Of a stretch of 5,178 nucleotides of DNA, positions 1-5,178 are shown piece by piece. The notes below the pieces were generated by a model. It ran no database searches. It was not told the origin of the DNA and was given only the letters and a program-made list of their open reading frames with translations. The position numbers and the translations under genes were made by a program. The stretch is from Krumholzibacterium sp965370495. GTDB lineage: Bacteria; Krumholzibacteriota; Krumholzibacteriia; Krumholzibacteriales; Krumholzibacteriaceae. Where the stretch lies: positions 1 through 5,178 of the forward strand of contig CBDUUV010000133.1 in the NCBI GenBank assembly GCA_965370495.1, in the 5' to 3' direction. Numbering within the stretch: the stretch's first letter is position 1; each line of letters opens with the position of its first letter.

Positions 1-116
1 AGTTCCTGCTCGTACCTGTTCTTGCTGAACTCGGTTTTCGACTTCTCCAACCAGTACTTGGGATACTGCCTGATGATCTCATCCGGATACAGGCCGGCAA
101 AGATTGAATTCCTGGA
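1..116 (-). pseudogene. In-frame continuation of the PorX PglZ domain beyond the TAG; runs off the left edge
   Basis: Reading on from the TAG at 117-119 in the same frame gives 38 further sense codons, open to the window edge. They begin SRNSIFAGLYPDEIIRQYP and end in a charged stretch (KTEFSKNRYEQE). PorX proteins carry a close equivalent right after PTAT, of the form Y-(S/A)-RNxIFxGLxP. The alignment therefore crosses the stop without any shift, and the TAG sits where the family has an aromatic residue, usually Tyr. No start codon with a ribosome binding site was seen here, so independent translation is unlikely. The rest of PglZ, roughly 200 or more residues, should lie beyond the window. 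This may be a pseudogene remnant, a readthrough or recoded part of porX, or the product of a one-base sequence error. Confidence 0.8.
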
Positions 117-926
117 CTAAGGCGTGGCAGTGGGCAGAATCGAACAGTATGTGTCTCGGTATATATTGTAGAAAGGGGCCAGCATGTTCTCGATGGTAAG
201 CCACTGATCGAAACGCATACAGTCTATAACTATGAAATAGACTTTTTTCCCGACACGCAGATGCGGAAAAACCGATCTCTTGAAAACATCAACACTCATA
301 TAGGGTTCCGTGTCCGAATGTATCCAGTCTCTGTAATTATCCTCGACGAAATTGCTGAATTCGAAATTGCATCTTTTCCTGAGATCCTCGTGTATCTGTT
401 CCATCCCTGTAGAACTGAACCTGTCGAATTCGAGGTCCCATCCCGAGAGTTCCTGATGTATTCTGTTCCAGTCCTTCCACTCCAGCCTTTTGCCAAATTC
501 GCCTTCTATACGATTGAACACCTGGAGATATTCCTTGCTGACGGCGCCCTCCTGTATACTGTGCGATTCGAGAAGTCTTTTTACGGCCGAATATATCTGG
601 AGCGGATTGATCGGCTTGAGGATATAGTCATCTATTTTCATGCCGATCGCCTGCTCCATAAGGCCTTCCTCTTCATTTTTCGTAATCATTATCACCGGCA
701 TATTTGCCGCGATCTCCTTGATCTCCTGGAGAGTTTCCAGCCCGCTTTTGCCGGGCATCGTCTCATCAAGCAGTACAAGATCGAACACTTCTTCGCCAAG
801 CGCCCTGAGAGCATCCTCGCCACTCGAAACACCTTTCAGTATATATCCCTTGTCCTCGAGAAAAATCTGATGCGACCGGAGCATATCGATCTCGTCATCG
901 ACCCATAATATTTTCTTGCCTTTCAC
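117..926 (-). CDS. porX: PorX-type response regulator with PglZ domain, cut short by an in-frame TAG
   Basis: This is a cytoplasmic two-component response regulator of the PorX family: receiver, helical linker, then an alkaline-phosphatase-fold PglZ domain. With the GTG start at 926 the receiver spans about residues 5-120 and has the acidic pair D10-D11, phospho-acceptor D54 (LLDETMPG), T82 and K104 (ILKPI). A helical region follows. PglZ begins near residue 228 with VYFIVIDCMRFDQW (D235, probable metal ligand) and SILPTATP (residues 262-269), whose Thr is the probable active-site nucleophile. TAG follows at once, giving 269 residues, whereas PorX proteins have about 515-525. The GTG is preferred because AGAGGG (935-940) lies 8 nt upstream and MKGKKILWVDDE is the usual family N-terminus. 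The alternative TTG at 956 overlaps the kinase stop and has a purine-rich stretch pressed directly against it. The family, receiver and truncation are seen in the sequence. A role in controlling secretion or envelope genes is inferred from Bacteroidota PorX. Confidence 0.88.
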   Translation of the reverse strand: MKGKKILWVDDEIDMLRSHQIFLEDKGYILKGVSSGEDALRALGEEVFDLVLLDETMPGKSGLETLQEIKEIAANMPVIMITKNEEEGLMEQAIGMKIDDYILKPINPLQIYSAVKRLLESHSIQEGAVSKEYLQVFNRIEGEFGKRLEWKDWNRIHQELSGWDLEFDRFSSTGMEQIHEDLRKRCNFEFSNFVEDNYRDWIHSDTEPYMSVDVFKRSVFPHLRVGKKVYFIVIDCMRFDQWLTIENMLAPFYNIYRDTYCSILPTATP

Positions 927-934
927 GTCCCTGG

Positions 935-940
935 CCCTCT
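935..940 (-). promoter_or_regulatory. Ribosome binding site deciding the porX GTG start
   Basis: On the minus strand this reads AGAGGG and ends 8 nt before the GTG at 924-926, an ideal distance. The longer reading from TTG at 956 has no comparable site at normal spacing. This favours the GTG start and a 26-nt gap after the kinase gene. Confidence 0.6.
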
Positions 941-952
941 TTCTACCTGCGA

Positions 953-2191
953 TCAATCCACCGGAAAGGTCAGAAGAAAAGTCGTTCCATTACCGGGTTG
1001 AGAATAAACAACATCAATTGATCCTTTGTGTATCTCTTCTACTATGCGTTTTACAAGAGCGAGCCCCAGCCCCCAACCTCTTTCCTTGGTTGTAATCCCG
1101 GGAGAAAAAACCCTCTTCCTCAAGCTCGAAGTCATCCCCTTCCCATTGTCACTGAAAGTGACTTCGATCCTGTTCTCACTATCATTCATTTTAGCTTTAA
1201 TATTTATCTTTCCTCCCTGTCCCTCAATAGCATCGAGTGAGTTCTTGATAAGATTCTCAAAAACCCATCCTATCAGGTCGTAACTGCACCGGATAAGCGG
1301 CAGTTCTTCCATCTCGACGCTGATCGTCGATTTTATCTTGAGCGCGGGCCAGCGCCGTTCGAAATAATCGACCGTCTTTCTGATGATTGGCGTAAGTTTC
1401 TGATATTCCAGGTCCGGCGTGGAGCCGATCTTTCCGAATCTCGATGATATCCTGCTGAGCCTTTCCACATCCTCCGATATTTCCAGAACAGCGCTGCTGA
1501 TCTTCTCGCTGCAACCGGTCTTTTTCGCCTGGTCCCTGATAATCTCCAGCCAGCCCATAATCGACGAAAGAGGTGTCCCCAGCTGGTGAGCTGTCTCCTT
1601 GGCCATGCCTACCCAGATAAAGCGCTGCTCCCCTGTCTTCATCGCCCTGAAACCGAGGAACCCCAGTAGCATAAATACGGCGATAACGCCAAACTGTATA
1701 TATGGAGCATATTGAAGTTCACGCGTCAGTTTCGATGGCCCGTAATGGATCAACAGCCGAAACGCTTTGTCTTCTACAATGACCGGATCACAACTCCTGT
1801 CGAATTCCTTCATTTTGTTATAGACACTCAGCAGGAGCAGGTCGTTCGGTTGCAAGGGATTGAAAGCAGCACATCTTTTCCATTCATCATTGCTGACCAT
1901 ATCGATACCGATACCGTTCCATATAAACGGCCTTCCGGCATCATCGGTCAGGATATAGGGTAATGTGATCGCGCCGCGTATTTCGTCGAATAATTTGATC
2001 CTTGTCTCATCTCCAGCCTCCTGCAGGGTAATACCGACAAACCTCGAAAAGAGGTGCGTTGTACTCTCCGACTGTGCTTTCATCCTCCTGATAAGGCTGT
2101 TGTTATAGAGAAGCGCCGAGGACACCAGTATAAGCGTGCCTGCTATGAAATAGACCTTCAGCAGAAACGGCAGGTTTCGAGGGGTTTTCAT
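953..2191 (-). CDS. porY: PorY-type membrane sensor histidine kinase
   Basis: This inner-membrane histidine kinase of about 412 residues probably phosphorylates the PorX-type regulator encoded next. A first membrane helix (about residues 9-29) is followed by an extracytoplasmic sensor region of about 130 residues, a second helix (about 162-182) and the cytoplasmic kinase. The H-box is WVGMAKETAHQLGTPLSS, with the phospho-acceptor His near residue 202. AHQLGTP in place of the common SHELRTP is characteristic of PorY-like kinases. The ATP-binding domain has the N-box (ENLIKNSLDAI), G1 (DNGKGM) and G2 (RGWGLGLALVKRI), so the enzyme looks complete. The ATG at 2191 lies 7 nt after the serS stop. 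TTG at 2209 (GGAG just upstream) or 2239 would overlap serS; the extra residues look like by-products of serS coding. The sensed signal cannot be read from the sequence. Partnership with PorX is inferred from adjacency and matching families. Confidence 0.9.
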   Translation of the reverse strand: MKTPRNLPFLLKVYFIAGTLILVSSALLYNNSLIRRMKAQSESTTHLFSRFVGITLQEAGDETRIKLFDEIRGAITLPYILTDDAGRPFIWNGIGIDMVSNDEWKRCAAFNPLQPNDLLLLSVYNKMKEFDRSCDPVIVEDKAFRLLIHYGPSKLTRELQYAPYIQFGVIAVFMLLGFLGFRAMKTGEQRFIWVGMAKETAHQLGTPLSSIMGWLEIIRDQAKKTGCSEKISSAVLEISEDVERLSRISSRFGKIGSTPDLEYQKLTPIIRKTVDYFERRWPALKIKSTISVEMEELPLIRCSYDLIGWVFENLIKNSLDAIEGQGGKINIKAKMNDSENRIEVTFSDNGKGMTSSLRKRVFSPGITTKERGWGLGLALVKRIVEEIHKGSIDVVYSQPGNGTTFLLTFPVD

Positions 2192-2198
2192 ATGTATA

Positions 2199-3470
2199 TC
2201 AAGCTTCAAGATACTCCATGCCCCCCATGTAAGGAACAAGGGCTTTTGGGATACGTACCTTACCGGTTGGTGTCTGGTTCAGCTCGAGGATCGTCGCGAT
2301 TATCCGTGGCAGCGCCAGTCCGGAGCCGTTCAATGTATGGACCAGTTCCGGCTTGCTTCCCTTTTCCCGCCGGAACTTTATCTTTGCCCTTCTCGCCTGA
2401 AAATCCTCGAAGTTGCTGCAGGACGATACCTCAAGCCATTTTTCAACACCTGGAGCATACGTTTCGATATCATAACATTTCGCCGCCGCGAAACTCAAAT
2501 CCATCGTACAGAGCTCGATGACCCTGTACGGAAGCTCAAGCACCTCGAGTACTTCGCACGCGTCCCGGAGAAGTGTCTCCAGCTCGTCGTAAGAATTTTC
2601 CGGAAGCACGAACTTGACCATCTCGACCTTGTCGAACTGATGGACCCTTATGAGACCACGAGTATCCTGGCCGTAACTTCCTGCCTCTCTTCTAAAACAG
2701 GGGCTGTACGCTGTGCATTTCTTCGGAAGGATCGAGCCGTCCAGAACCGAGTTCTTGTAGATATTGGTGATCGGGACCTCTGCGGTGGGGATAAGGAAAA
2801 GATCATCCTTGCCGCAGTGATACATGTCATCCTCCATCTTGGGAAGCTGGCCTGTGCATGTCATTGAATCCCTGTTCGCCACATACGGGACTGTCAGTTC
2901 CTCGTATCCCTGCCTGACATGAATGTCGAGAAAAAGATTGATCAGGGCTCTCGATAGCCGGGCTCCGCTTCCGCGAAGAACCACGAAACCCCGGCCTGTG
3001 AGTGCGACACCCGCAGGAAGGTCAATGACCCCGAGCTTCTCCCCGATCTCCCAGTGCGGAAGAGGTTTTTCGGGCATCTCATGGATCTCGCCCCAGGTAG
3101 TAACTACAGGGTTATCCTCGGCACAGGTACCAGCCGGTACGGATTCATGCGGAGGGTTGGGAATAGCAAGAGAGAGCATATCGAGATTTTCGGATATTTC
3201 CTTCAGCTCCGCATCGGCCTTCTTGATCCTGCTCGAAGTCTCTTTCATTTTTTGAAGGATAGGGCCCGCGTCTTTTTTTTCTTTTTTCAAACGGGAGATC
3301 TCCTGGGAAACCACGTTGCGTTCGTGCTTGAGAGTCTCCGTTTCACTTATGATGCCACGCATTTTTTCATCAAGTCTCAAGTAAGCATCGATATCGAAAT
3401 CGACACCTTTGTCGCTGATCCCTTTCCTTACCCTGTCAGGTTCCTTCCTTATATATTTTCTGTCCAGCAT
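2199..3470 (-). CDS. serS: Seryl-tRNA synthetase
   Basis: This cytoplasmic class II aminoacyl-tRNA synthetase charges tRNA-Ser (and tRNA-Sec where present) with serine using ATP. At 423 residues it is the normal bacterial length. The N-terminal part (about 30-100) is rich in Lys, Glu and heptad-like hydrophobics, as expected for the long antiparallel coiled-coil arm that grips the tRNA-Ser variable arm. The catalytic domain shows a motif 1 region around 171-211 ending in TGQLPK, the serine-site loop TAEVP at 229-233, motif 2 at 259-279 (FRREAGSYGQDTRG) and motif 3 at 380-389 (LNGSGLALPR) with its ATP-binding Arg. It starts at ATG with only a weak GGGA upstream. It begins 26 nt after the HemC-like gene and ends 7 nt before the kinase, so all three are probably co-transcribed. 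Nothing suggests damage. Identification is secure. Confidence 0.97.
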   Translation of the reverse strand: MLDRKYIRKEPDRVRKGISDKGVDFDIDAYLRLDEKMRGIISETETLKHERNVVSQEISRLKKEKKDAGPILQKMKETSSRIKKADAELKEISENLDMLSLAIPNPPHESVPAGTCAEDNPVVTTWGEIHEMPEKPLPHWEIGEKLGVIDLPAGVALTGRGFVVLRGSGARLSRALINLFLDIHVRQGYEELTVPYVANRDSMTCTGQLPKMEDDMYHCGKDDLFLIPTAEVPITNIYKNSVLDGSILPKKCTAYSPCFRREAGSYGQDTRGLIRVHQFDKVEMVKFVLPENSYDELETLLRDACEVLEVLELPYRVIELCTMDLSFAAAKCYDIETYAPGVEKWLEVSSCSNFEDFQARRAKIKFRREKGSKPELVHTLNGSGLALPRIIATILELNQTPTGKVRIPKALVPYMGGMEYLEA

Positions 3471-3496
3471 TGTTTTTCCCGTGCTTCAGGTTGCTC

Positions 3497-4393
3497 TTAA
3501 CCCGCATTTATCAGGCTTTTTCCTCCCGCTTCGAGCAGTTGTTCAGCCAGTCTTCTCGCCACATTACGCTCTTCGCCGGCCCATCCATGCATCGTGCCCG
3601 AAAGTTTTTCAGAACCGTCCACAGCTGTTATGACCGCGTTGATCTGGAATTCTTCACCCAGGAATTTTCCAAGGACACTCACCGCTCCTCTGCTATTCCC
3701 GCCAAGCGCGGAAAGAAACATCCTTTCCATCATGATCTCCGCGCGGCTCGGCGCGTCATCGACAGTTTCCACGAGAGGCTTCATTCTCCTGTCACTTTTT
3801 CTTATTATGAGTCCAAGCGCTCCCTGGCCTGCCACAGGCATGCATATCGATGAAGTGAATACCTCCACGACATTTTCCTGCCTCCCTAACGCTTCCACCT
3901 CCACAGCATTTATCACAAAACCGCCGATCTCACCGGAAGTCATCATTGAACTCATGGATTGATACCCTCCGTTCGCCTGTACCAGAAGAAGATCGTTTCG
4001 ATAGTAGAGCAACTGCCCCAGACTTGATTGGTCAGAAACCGCGATCATGATATTATCAGGCTGTTCTTCCAGTATAAGATCCTCGGCGGATATCAGAACA
4101 TTGAACGGGTTGCCTCTTATCGGCACGGCCCCGATCTCGAGAATCGGTGGAAGCTTTAGTGGGATTGCGCTCGCGTCGGCGATCACGATATCGATCTTCC
4201 TGTCGATCAACAGGTCGAACAGTGACGAAAAACCTTTTCCTCCACCGCACTCTCTGCCGCCTTCTGTTTTCCTGTAATCCATGAATTTTCTTCCCGGATT
4301 CGATTCGTTGAGCATATTCAGAATCTCGCCTGCCCTGATCTGTGAAGGCGTATCATGTTTGCAACCGGTTATAACGACTTTTGCATTAGCCAA
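3497..4393 (-). CDS. HemC-fold protein (porphobilinogen deaminase homologue) lacking catalytic residues
   Basis: This 298-residue protein aligns along its length with porphobilinogen deaminase (hydroxymethylbilane synthase, usually 305-315 residues), the tetrapyrrole-pathway enzyme that joins four porphobilinogens. Retained signatures are GGGKGF (50-55), KIDIVIADASAIPLKLP (66-82, matching IDIAVHSxKDVPTxLP), MPVAGQGALGL (185-195) and the domain 3 entry ERMFLSALGG (223-232). The functional residues are gone. By ungapped alignment the catalytic Asp of KDVP is Ala76 and its Lys is Ser75. The Arg pair of SSLRRQ is Ser123-Ser124, the two Arg of RGNVxTR are about Asn141 and Met147, and the Cys that anchors the dipyrromethane cofactor (GGCQVP) is Asn233. 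Only a Lys (K12) stands near the first substrate Arg. No signal peptide is evident. Start is TTG with GGAGGA 8 nt upstream. It lies 26 nt before serS. HemC ancestry is likely; normal deaminase activity is very unlikely; its present function is unknown. Confidence 0.82.
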   Translation of the reverse strand: MANAKVVITGCKHDTPSQIRAGEILNMLNESNPGRKFMDYRKTEGGRECGGGKGFSSLFDLLIDRKIDIVIADASAIPLKLPPILEIGAVPIRGNPFNVLISAEDLILEEQPDNIMIAVSDQSSLGQLLYYRNDLLLVQANGGYQSMSSMMTSGEIGGFVINAVEVEALGRQENVVEVFTSSICMPVAGQGALGLIIRKSDRRMKPLVETVDDAPSRAEIMMERMFLSALGGNSRGAVSVLGKFLGEEFQINAVITAVDGSEKLSGTMHGWAGEERNVARRLAEQLLEAGGKSLINAG

Positions 4394-4401
4394 GAGAATG
4401 T

Positions 4402-4407
4402 TCCTCC
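4402..4407 (-). promoter_or_regulatory. Strong ribosome binding site supporting a TTG start
   Basis: The minus strand reads GGAGGA here, 8 nt before the TTG at 4391-4393. No in-frame ATG lies near the start; the nearby ATG inside GCTAATGCA is in another frame. This supports translation of the HemC-like gene from TTG and suggests the gene is actively expressed. Confidence 0.7.
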
Positions 4408-4429
4408 GGTCAGTTGTTGAACTGAGTGT

Positions 4430-4458
4430 CCTTATACAGGGAAAAACCTATCACAGGG
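4430..4458 (-). repeat. Two imperfect direct repeats (CCCTGT-N4-AGG type) over the candidate -10 boxes
   Basis: On the minus strand CCCTGTGATAGG (4447-4458) and CCCTGTATAAGG (4430-4441) match at 9 of 12 positions and are offset by 17 nt. Each unit also has outer CCT/AGG symmetry. They overlap the two -10-like hexamers, so they could be an operator, but two short copies may be chance. Confidence 0.3.
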
Positions 4459-4520
4459 TGAAATAAATGTAAACGGGAAAGGTTGACTGAAACGGTTGCT
4501 CGAAACGGTGTCGGAGATAA

Positions 4521-5178
4521 TCAATCCTGCCGCGGTACCATTTCTACCTGCGCGGAATCGTATTCATACAGGATCTCATCCATCTTCTCCGAGGAGATAT
4601 TTAAATTAATCATCTCATGAAGCGCGAATCCGAAAATAGCCAGTTCCATAGCCATTGTGATTACAAAAGCGGGGAAATATGTTTTCATCGTCAGCAGGCC
4701 CAGTATTCCGAACACAGCCGAAAAGCTCCAGAGAAGAAAATCCACTTTCCTCACCGAACCAAACCTGTAGAGAAGAATGTGATGAAGATGCATATGATCC
4801 GCCTCAAAAGGCGGACGGCCGGTTATTACCCTGCGAAGAAAAGCCAGGACACAGTCCATCAACGGAATGCTGAGGATTATCACGCTGCCCGCGGCCCTGT
4901 AAAAAATATCCTTGCCTGGTACGATCAACAGCAATGTAACAAGCCCGAATATCAGCCCGAGAAACAGGCTTCCCGAATCTCCCATGAATATTTTGGCGGG
5001 TGGAAAATTGTATTTGAGAAATGCGAGTGACACCCCGAAAACAACAACTGAAAGAACCATGACAAGAGGAATGTCAAAGAGATGCCCGGCTGCCAGAAAT
5101 GCCACTGCCGATATTATGGCCATCCCGGATGCCAGCCCGTCTATACCGTCGATCAGGTTGAACGATGTTGTAATCATC
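4521..5178 (-). CDS. Undecaprenyl-phosphate sugar-1-phosphate transferase, WecA/TagO/Rfe family (N-terminus outside window)
   Basis: This polytopic inner-membrane enzyme moves a sugar-1-phosphate (typically GlcNAc-1-P from UDP-GlcNAc) to undecaprenyl phosphate, the first lipid-linked step of surface glycan synthesis. The visible 219 codons hold the C-terminal two thirds: FNLIDGIDGLASG with its conserved Asp residues at once, NFPPAKIFMGDSGSLFLG about 50 residues later, PLMDCVLAFLRR, then PPFEADHMHLHHILL with the HxHH signature that separates WecA/TagO relatives from MraY. About six hydrophobic helices are visible, followed by a hydrophilic acidic tail of about 25 residues. The first Met codon (5175-5177) is internal, because the family has a long N-terminal part including a DDxxG-type motif that must lie beyond the right edge. 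It is 127 nt upstream of the HemC-like gene. The sugar substrate cannot be determined here; GlcNAc-1-P is the family default. Confidence 0.92.
   Translation of the reverse strand, partial: MITTSFNLIDGIDGLASGMAIISAVAFLAAGHLFDIPLVMVLSVVVFGVSLAFLKYNFPPAKIFMGDSGSLFLGLIFGLVTLLLIVPGKDIFYRAAGSVIILSIPLMDCVLAFLRRVITGRPPFEADHMHLHHILLYRFGSVRKVDFLLWSFSAVFGILGLLTMKTYFPAFVITMAMELAIFGFALHEMINLNISSEKMDEILYEYDSAQVEMVPRQD

Larger units (their letters stand above)
4394..4520 (-). promoter_or_regulatory. Intergenic region with a candidate promoter for the hemC-like/serS/porYX unit
   Basis: This is the only gap over 30 nt in the window. On the minus strand, TTTACA (4468-4473) is followed after 17 nt by TAGGTT (4445-4450), which has a TG one base upstream, as in extended -10 elements. 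A second -10-like hexamer, TATAAG, lies at 4431-4436 but has no good -35 partner. No stem-loop with a T-run was seen after the transferase stop, so readthrough from upstream is possible. If the organism is a Bacteroidota relative, its sigma factor may prefer different boxes, so this call is tentative. Confidence 0.3.

Noticed and set aside
261..908. Plus-strand open frame of 215 codons opposite the regulator gene.
   Set aside because: It is antisense to a well-supported PorX coding region, has no family features and is a codon-bias shadow. The same holds for the other plus-strand frames across the window.
927..956. Regulator start at the TTG at 956.
   Set aside because: It adds ten basic residues absent from the usual PorX N-terminus and lacks a well-spaced ribosome binding site. 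GTG at 926 has AGAGGG 8 nt upstream. TTG remains possible through translational coupling to the kinase stop.
2192..2239. N-terminal extension of the kinase to the TTG at 2239.
   Set aside because: The extra 16 residues overlap the serS 3' end in another frame, there is no ribosome binding site at proper spacing before that TTG, and the ATG at 2191 sits just before the first membrane helix.
3273..3287. A-rich run on the minus strand within serS (A6, G, A8) resembling a slippery frameshift site.
   Set aside because: It encodes the expected Lys/Glu-rich coiled-coil (LKKEKKDAG) and the zero frame continues as normal SerRS. A -1 shift would meet TGA within about a dozen codons, and no stimulatory structure was seen. 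At most it is a place for sequencing error.
3497..4393. Calling this gene a functional hemC.
   Set aside because: The catalytic Asp, the cofactor Cys and the main substrate Arg residues are absent by direct alignment, so the enzyme name would mislead.
4483..4488. TTGACT on the plus strand as a -35 box.
   Set aside because: It would drive transcription rightwards, antisense to the transferase gene, and no plausible -10 or plus-strand gene follows.
4521..5178. Calling the membrane transferase MraY.
   Set aside because: The HxHH motif in DHMHLHH and the NFPPAKIFMGDSGS form point to the WecA/TagO branch rather than MraY.

Overview
All genes in this window lie on the minus strand, so the biological order runs from the right edge to the left. 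The set is: the 3' part of a membrane sugar-phosphate transferase of the WecA/TagO/Rfe type (4521-5178), a HemC-fold protein that has lost the known catalytic residues (3497-4393), seryl-tRNA synthetase (2199-3470), a PorY-type sensor histidine kinase (953-2191) and a PorX-type response regulator with a PglZ domain (926 down to the left edge). The PorX reading frame is broken by one in-frame TAG at 117-119. The only sizeable gap is 4394-4520 (127 nt), which probably holds the promoter for the four downstream genes. No RNA gene, mobile element, CRISPR array or convincing terminator was seen.

The organism is probably an uncultured or little-studied member of the Bacteroidota/FCB-type bacteria. 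The best clue is the PorX architecture (receiver, helical middle, PglZ) together with a kinase carrying the H-box AKETAHQLGTPLSS. Both are known from Bacteroidota and relatives, where PorXY controls type IX secretion genes. Base composition is moderate and TTG/GTG starts seem common. The phylum cannot be fixed from this window.

How the genes may work together: the HemC-like gene, serS, the kinase and the regulator are spaced 26, 7 and 26 nt apart and look like one transcription unit. Kinase and regulator are very likely cognate partners, because their family signatures match and they are adjacent; in the model Porphyromonas gingivalis, porX and porY are unlinked. The membrane transferase upstream would start a lipid-linked glycan (O-antigen, teichoic-acid-like or similar).

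Two points deserve attention. (1) The regulator's TAG replaces what should be an aromatic residue, directly after the PglZ PTAT motif, and the same frame continues with recognisable PglZ sequence to the window edge. This is a nonsense mutation, a sequence error or recoding. (2) The HemC homologue keeps the fold signatures but lacks the catalytic Asp, the dipyrromethane-attachment Cys and most of the substrate-binding Arg residues, in an intact full-length frame. This suggests a pseudoenzyme with another job.
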